Positions 60,799 through 64,000 of a stretch of DNA of 64,000 bases are shown piece by piece. This DNA is from Candidatus Borrarchaeum yapensis (GTDB lineage Archaea; Asgardarchaeota; Sifarchaeia; Borrarchaeales; Borrarchaeaceae), in assembly GCA_016840515.1 (NCBI GenBank), contig JAEOSF010000008.1, positions 22,335 through 86,334 on the forward strand, written 5' to 3'. The translations under genes and the position numbers were made by a program. Every line of letters starts with the position of its first letter. Within the stretch, counting starts at the first letter, position 1. A model generated the notes under the pieces. That model saw only the letters and a list, made by a program, of their open reading frames with translations, had not been told where the DNA came from and did no database searches.

Positions 60799-61884
60799 TT
60801 ATTGTTCAAGCACGAATTCATCTACTGAAACGCCGAAATGTCTTCCTCCTTTTTCAGTAAGAACAAGAACCTCATCGCCTACTTGTAAATCTGAAACGGA
60901 TATTGCGCTTCCATCTGGAGATACGAGTCTGATTGTTTCTGCGTTTTGTAGAAGGGTTTTTCCGACAATTCCATCGTATTCCGCTTTCACTAAAATGAGT
61001 GGTCTTCGTTCTATTTTCGCTCGACCGACAATAGCACTTCGCGTATTTCCAACAGCATTTACAATGAGTACTTCGTCACCCGCGTGTAATTCTGAAAGAT
61101 ATTGCGTTTTTCCACTTGGAAGTGAAACATAGGCATGAACTGGTCCTGCATTAACCCTAAATGGTCGTGGATCGCAAAACTCAGCCTGGATTGTCTCACC
61201 ATGTACAAGAAATTGGAAATTTGATTGGGAGCCTACAAGTAATCCTTCCCCTATATCCAAAATAGAACATGTATCAACGCATACTCTGTCACCCATGCCA
61301 ACTTCTTTTATCTCTACAATTTTTGCGACAGACAAATCAAGTTTTCCCTTTGTACTTTCTAGGGTTTTTGCAAGATCTAAGATTTCTTCTATGCTTTTAG
61401 GTGCAATTAAAACACCGTCAACGCCAATTTCTAAAGTTTCAAACATCAATTTTGCATTTTCTGCATTATTTACAACACTGAATAGTTCTGTCTCCATCTT
61501 GTGCATGTACGATATCAGGTTTTCGATTGGAATAACCTTCCAGTTTGGAGTATTAACAAAAACAACTGCAGCGCCTTTTTCTGACGCTGCAAGTATTTTT
61601 TGCTCATCTTCTTTTGATGTTACATTGAGAATGATACCAAACCTTTTGTTTTCATTAATGAGTTTGTCCATTTTTTCTGAGTTCCAGCCTTCTATTACTT
61701 CCATGTCTGATGTTAGTACCTCTGAAGAGAATGTAGAAACATTTCCTAATCGCTTTAACCCTTCAATAATGGCTGAATCGTTGGAAAAAAAGGTATTGAG
61801 TCCTTTTTCGAGTGCGGTAGTAGCTAATTCTTTTGTTTCTTCAAAATTTCCCTCTAAATGAAGGATAATCTGCTTATCCGTCAA
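60799..61884 (-). CDS. aroB': 3-dehydroquinate synthase II (archaeal AroB')
   Basis: 361 residues from TTG. Characteristic stretches are VEIKEVGMGDRVCVDTCSILDIGEGLLVGSQSNFQFLVHGE, PFRVNAGPVHAYVSLPSGKTQYLSEL and RRPLILVKAEYDG. The enzyme turns 2-amino-3,7-dideoxy-threo-hept-6-ulosonate into 3-dehydroquinate in the archaeal aromatic pathway, by oxidative deamination. Its start overlaps the ADH synthase stop by 4 bp, so it is translationally coupled to it. Confidence 0.95.
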   Translation of the reverse strand: MTDKQIILHLEGNFEETKELATTALEKGLNTFFSNDSAIIEGLKRLGNVSTFSSEVLTSDMEVIEGWNSEKMDKLINENKRFGIILNVTSKEDEQKILAASEKGAAVVFVNTPNWKVIPIENLISYMHKMETELFSVVNNAENAKLMFETLEIGVDGVLIAPKSIEEILDLAKTLESTKGKLDLSVAKIVEIKEVGMGDRVCVDTCSILDIGEGLLVGSQSNFQFLVHGETIQAEFCDPRPFRVNAGPVHAYVSLPSGKTQYLSELHAGDEVLIVNAVGNTRSAIVGRAKIERRPLILVKAEYDGIVGKTLLQNAETIRLVSPDGSAISVSDLQVGDEVLVLTEKGGRHFGVSVDEFVLEQ

Positions 61885-62663
61885 ATTGTCACGACCTCCA
61901 GCGTCTCATCTACTGTCCATCCTTCATACACAATTTTCGCAATTGCCTTGACGATCCCTGTGGGATTATTGTGTTGAAACACGTTTCTGCCAAAAGTAAG
62001 ACCTATGCAACCTGATTTCATTGCCCCCTCTACCATTTCTAGCACGGCTCTGTCATCATCAGCCTTCGCTCCTCCAGCAATAACTATTGGCACAGGGCAT
62101 CCGCGAATGATATCTTTGAATGTATCTGGCGAACCAGTATAGTTACACTTCACAATATCTGCGCCCAATTCTGCGCCAATTCGTGCAACCATAGCCACAT
62201 TTAGTGGATCTAATGGATCTTTCACGTTTTCTCCGCGAGCGTACATCATTGCAATCAACGGAACTTGCCATTGATCACATTGATCTGCAAATTCCCCAAG
62301 TTTCAATAACATTTCTGGCTCGGTTTTACATCCAATATTGATATGTAAACTGACCGCATCAGCACCGAGCCTAATGGCTTCTTCGACCTATCCTGTCCTG
62401 GCCTTTTTATTTGAATCTGGTCCTAAGCCTGTGCTTGCCGAGAAGTGTGCTATGATTCCACAGCTTGGTACGGCTTTTAATGATCGTATAATGCCTTTGT
62501 GCAATAGGACAGCACTTGCTTGTCCTTCAACTACTTTGGAAACGGTGTCATCCATATCCACAAGGCCTTTCACGGGACCCATTGATACCCCGTGATCCAT
62601 AGGTATAATAAGTGCTTTACCATTTCTTAAAATTCTACTTAATCGAACTTCTTTTCCATTCAT
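61881..62663 (-). CDS. aroA': ADH synthase (2-amino-3,7-dideoxy-D-threo-hept-6-ulosonate synthase) with an in-frame TAG
   Basis: The reading frame runs 261 codons from ATG 62663 (behind GGAGG) to TGA 61881, broken only by TAG at 62388-62390, codon 92. Before it: IIPMDHGVSMGPVKGLVDMD and HFSASTGLGPDSNKKARTG. Directly after it: VEEAIRLGADAVSLHINIG. Both halves match the aldolase-family enzyme with no shift, and catalytic IVKCNYTG (Lys) lies in the second half. Family members have a residue such as Thr where TAG stands. It is either a nonsense mutation, a sequencing error or a readthrough codon. The operon order is lysC2, aroA', aroB'. Confidence 0.85.
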
Positions 62664-62693
62664 GATCTTACCTCCAATAATTTATCCATTTTA

Positions 62694-63941
62694 TTAACTT
62701 GGCAAGTTAAGGCTTTCTTTTACTCGCTTAAGTGCATGATCTCTTTCGCTCCAATTTACAAAAACACGGATATTTGAATTAATTGTCAGAAAGCCGAAGA
62801 GGTTAATTTCAGTAAAGGGATAGCTAATTCTTTCAATAATTCCTGGCGTTGTCTCAAGATCTCTTCCGCTGATAGTAATGAGGGCTAAGTCATCGTGATT
62901 AGTTATCGCCTTCCCAATCCTTGCGTCAATCATTTTTTTGTGGAGTATCTCAACTAAGGAATCAACGCCTGCTTCAGGGATAGTTGCATAAAAAATTACA
63001 GATCCACTTTCTAATGATGCTCCGACTAGTTCACTTCCTAACTTTTGTATTTCTTCAATTAGTGCGTATACGTTTTCTGCTTTGGAAACATCTTTTCCCA
63101 CAATCGTTAACATTTGCAATTTTTGGTTATATAATGAAACGTGAAGGTCAGGGAGTACTGCACCACTGATTACGGTTCCACCTTTCGAAATATGGCCATT
63201 GTGAAAACCAACGATACGTATGTCCATATCTTTTGTCTTATAGCTTAATGCTTTATTGTGGATGACTTTAGTTCCTGCAGATGTTAGCGCTATAACTTCC
63301 TCTACATTTAAATGATCTATGAGTGATGCTTCTACCTTTTTAGGATCGTAAGAATAAACACCATCTACATCTTTGACTAAAATCACTTCGTGAGCATTTA
63401 AGCAATTTCCTAGTAATACCGCTGTAGTGTCGCTCCCGTTACGCCCAAGCGTTGTAATCTTACCACTGTTCTTATCCTTACCAAGAAAACCTGGAATGAC
63501 GATGACCTTCTTTTCTCTGATTAGTGGCAGGATATATTCGTTTACGGCTCTTCGTGTTTCCACAATATCGGGCTCTGCATTACCATGACGGTTATCTGTG
63601 TATATAGGCCAAATTTCAGAGGAGGGATCGATTAAAACAGCTTCCAGGTCCTTATCGTCCAAAGTTTTGCTGTTGAGAGCGCTTATCATTAACCGTGCGC
63701 TGGTACGCTCCCCCATTGCCATGATTTCATCTAATTCTTCCAACTTCACTTTGCCATTAGTACAAGATTGTGCAAGCGAAATGAGTCGATTTGTCGTACC
63801 GTTTAAAGCAGATACAACAACGACAAGGCCTTTTCCTTGGGCGTACTCTCTTAAGATATGGTCACCAGCCTTTGCAATAGCCTCGCCCGATTCCAGGCAT
63901 GAACCTCCAAATTTCACAACGATAATATCATTATTTTCCAA
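62694..63941 (-). CDS. Aspartate kinase, second type
   Basis: About 415 residues from TTG 63941, seven bases behind GGAGG (ATG 63968 is before that Shine-Dalgarno). IIVVKFGGSCLESGEA, GERTSARLMISAL, GKITTLGRNGSDTTAVLLG and LVKDVDGVYSYDPKKV give the kinase core; a C-terminal ACT pair is weaker than in lysC. As first gene before ADH synthase and DHQ synthase II it probably supplies aspartate semialdehyde precursor for aromatic synthesis. The gene is complete; 59 bp remain to the window end. Confidence 0.92.
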   Translation of the reverse strand: MENNDIIVVKFGGSCLESGEAIAKAGDHILREYAQGKGLVVVVSALNGTTNRLISLAQSCTNGKVKLEELDEIMAMGERTSARLMISALNSKTLDDKDLEAVLIDPSSEIWPIYTDNRHGNAEPDIVETRRAVNEYILPLIREKKVIVIPGFLGKDKNSGKITTLGRNGSDTTAVLLGNCLNAHEVILVKDVDGVYSYDPKKVEASLIDHLNVEEVIALTSAGTKVIHNKALSYKTKDMDIRIVGFHNGHISKGGTVISGAVLPDLHVSLYNQKLQMLTIVGKDVSKAENVYALIEEIQKLGSELVGASLESGSVIFYATIPEAGVDSLVEILHKKMIDARIGKAITNHDDLALITISGRDLETTPGIIERISYPFTEINLFGFLTINSNIRVFVNWSERDHALKRVKESLNLPS

Positions 63942-64000
63942 CAAAAAACCTCCAAAAGATCGCTGCATCCCCGCTTAGAAGCGGAAATAGAAACTAAAAT

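Noticed and set aside
1..64000. CRISPR arrays and tRNA genes
   Set aside because: No regularly spaced direct repeats and no T-arm (GGTTCRANTCC-like) with a fitting acceptor stem were found on either strand by eye.

Overview
The window is AT-rich archaeal DNA, almost certainly from an Asgard archaeon (Promethearchaeota/Asgardarchaeota). The archaeal core is clear: Alba, TFB, the Rrp4-SBDS-proteasome alpha run, S25e, aEF1-beta, Hef, Pth2, TruD, archaemetzincin, type II dehydroquinate synthase and archaeal phosphoglycerate mutase. The Asgard assignment rests on one island (about 38.2-51.8 kb) that carries a ubiquitin-like protein, a RING-like zinc protein, a JAMM protease and homologues of ESCRT-I (Vps23 with a UEV domain, full-length Vps28), ESCRT-II (Vps22, Vps25) and Vps4. 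I cannot place it at lineage level. GTG and TTG starts behind good Shine-Dalgarno sequences are common. No rRNA, tRNA or CRISPR array was seen.

Layout. 0.1-15 kb: a decayed Lrp/AsnC regulator, Alba, a KH/NusA-like factor, AspRS, TruD, Pth2, aEF1-beta, a sugar nucleotidyltransferase, an E2F/DP-like winged-helix protein, a cyclophilin-like protein, the Rrp4-SBDS-PsmA operon and S25e. This stretch is peppered with IS200/IS605-type elements: two intact tnpB genes without tnpA, and three short non-autonomous relatives; a fourth lies at 48.2 kb. 15-30 kb: TrmI, Hef, a flippase-like membrane protein, several uncharacterised proteins, Mrp/NBP35, and a TrmB-family regulator divergent from TFB across a striking palindrome. 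30-37.7 kb: a redox block with two GlcD-like FAD oxidases, a GlcF/HdrD-like iron-sulfur protein, two paralogous proteins of unknown function, a Cys-rich DUF2769-like protein and an HTH-V4R regulator. 38-52 kb: the ubiquitin-ESCRT island, interrupted by a P-type ATPase, a deleted tnpB element and an M28 peptidase. 53-64 kb: MoaD/SAMP-like protein, aspartate kinase, aspartate-semialdehyde dehydrogenase, HEAT-repeat protein, a GSA-aminotransferase-like enzyme, a PycTM-like membrane protein, an RdhA-like iron-sulfur protein, and an operon of a second aspartate kinase, ADH synthase and dehydroquinate synthase II.

How the genes work together. The island encodes most of a eukaryote-like path: a ubiquitin-like modifier with a C-terminal tail to be trimmed (JAMM), a candidate E3-like zinc protein, a non-catalytic UEV reader fused to the ESCRT-I steadiness box, ESCRT-I/II subunits and the Vps4 disassembly ATPase. 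E1, a catalytic E2, Vps36 and ESCRT-III are not in the window. The 54-64 kb genes form the archaeal aspartate-semialdehyde route to aromatic amino acids (Asp to Asp-P to ASA, then ADH to 3-dehydroquinate). The ADH synthase gene has one in-frame TAG in an otherwise intact reading frame.

Most function calls are from recognisable motifs read by eye; no database search or structure prediction was run.
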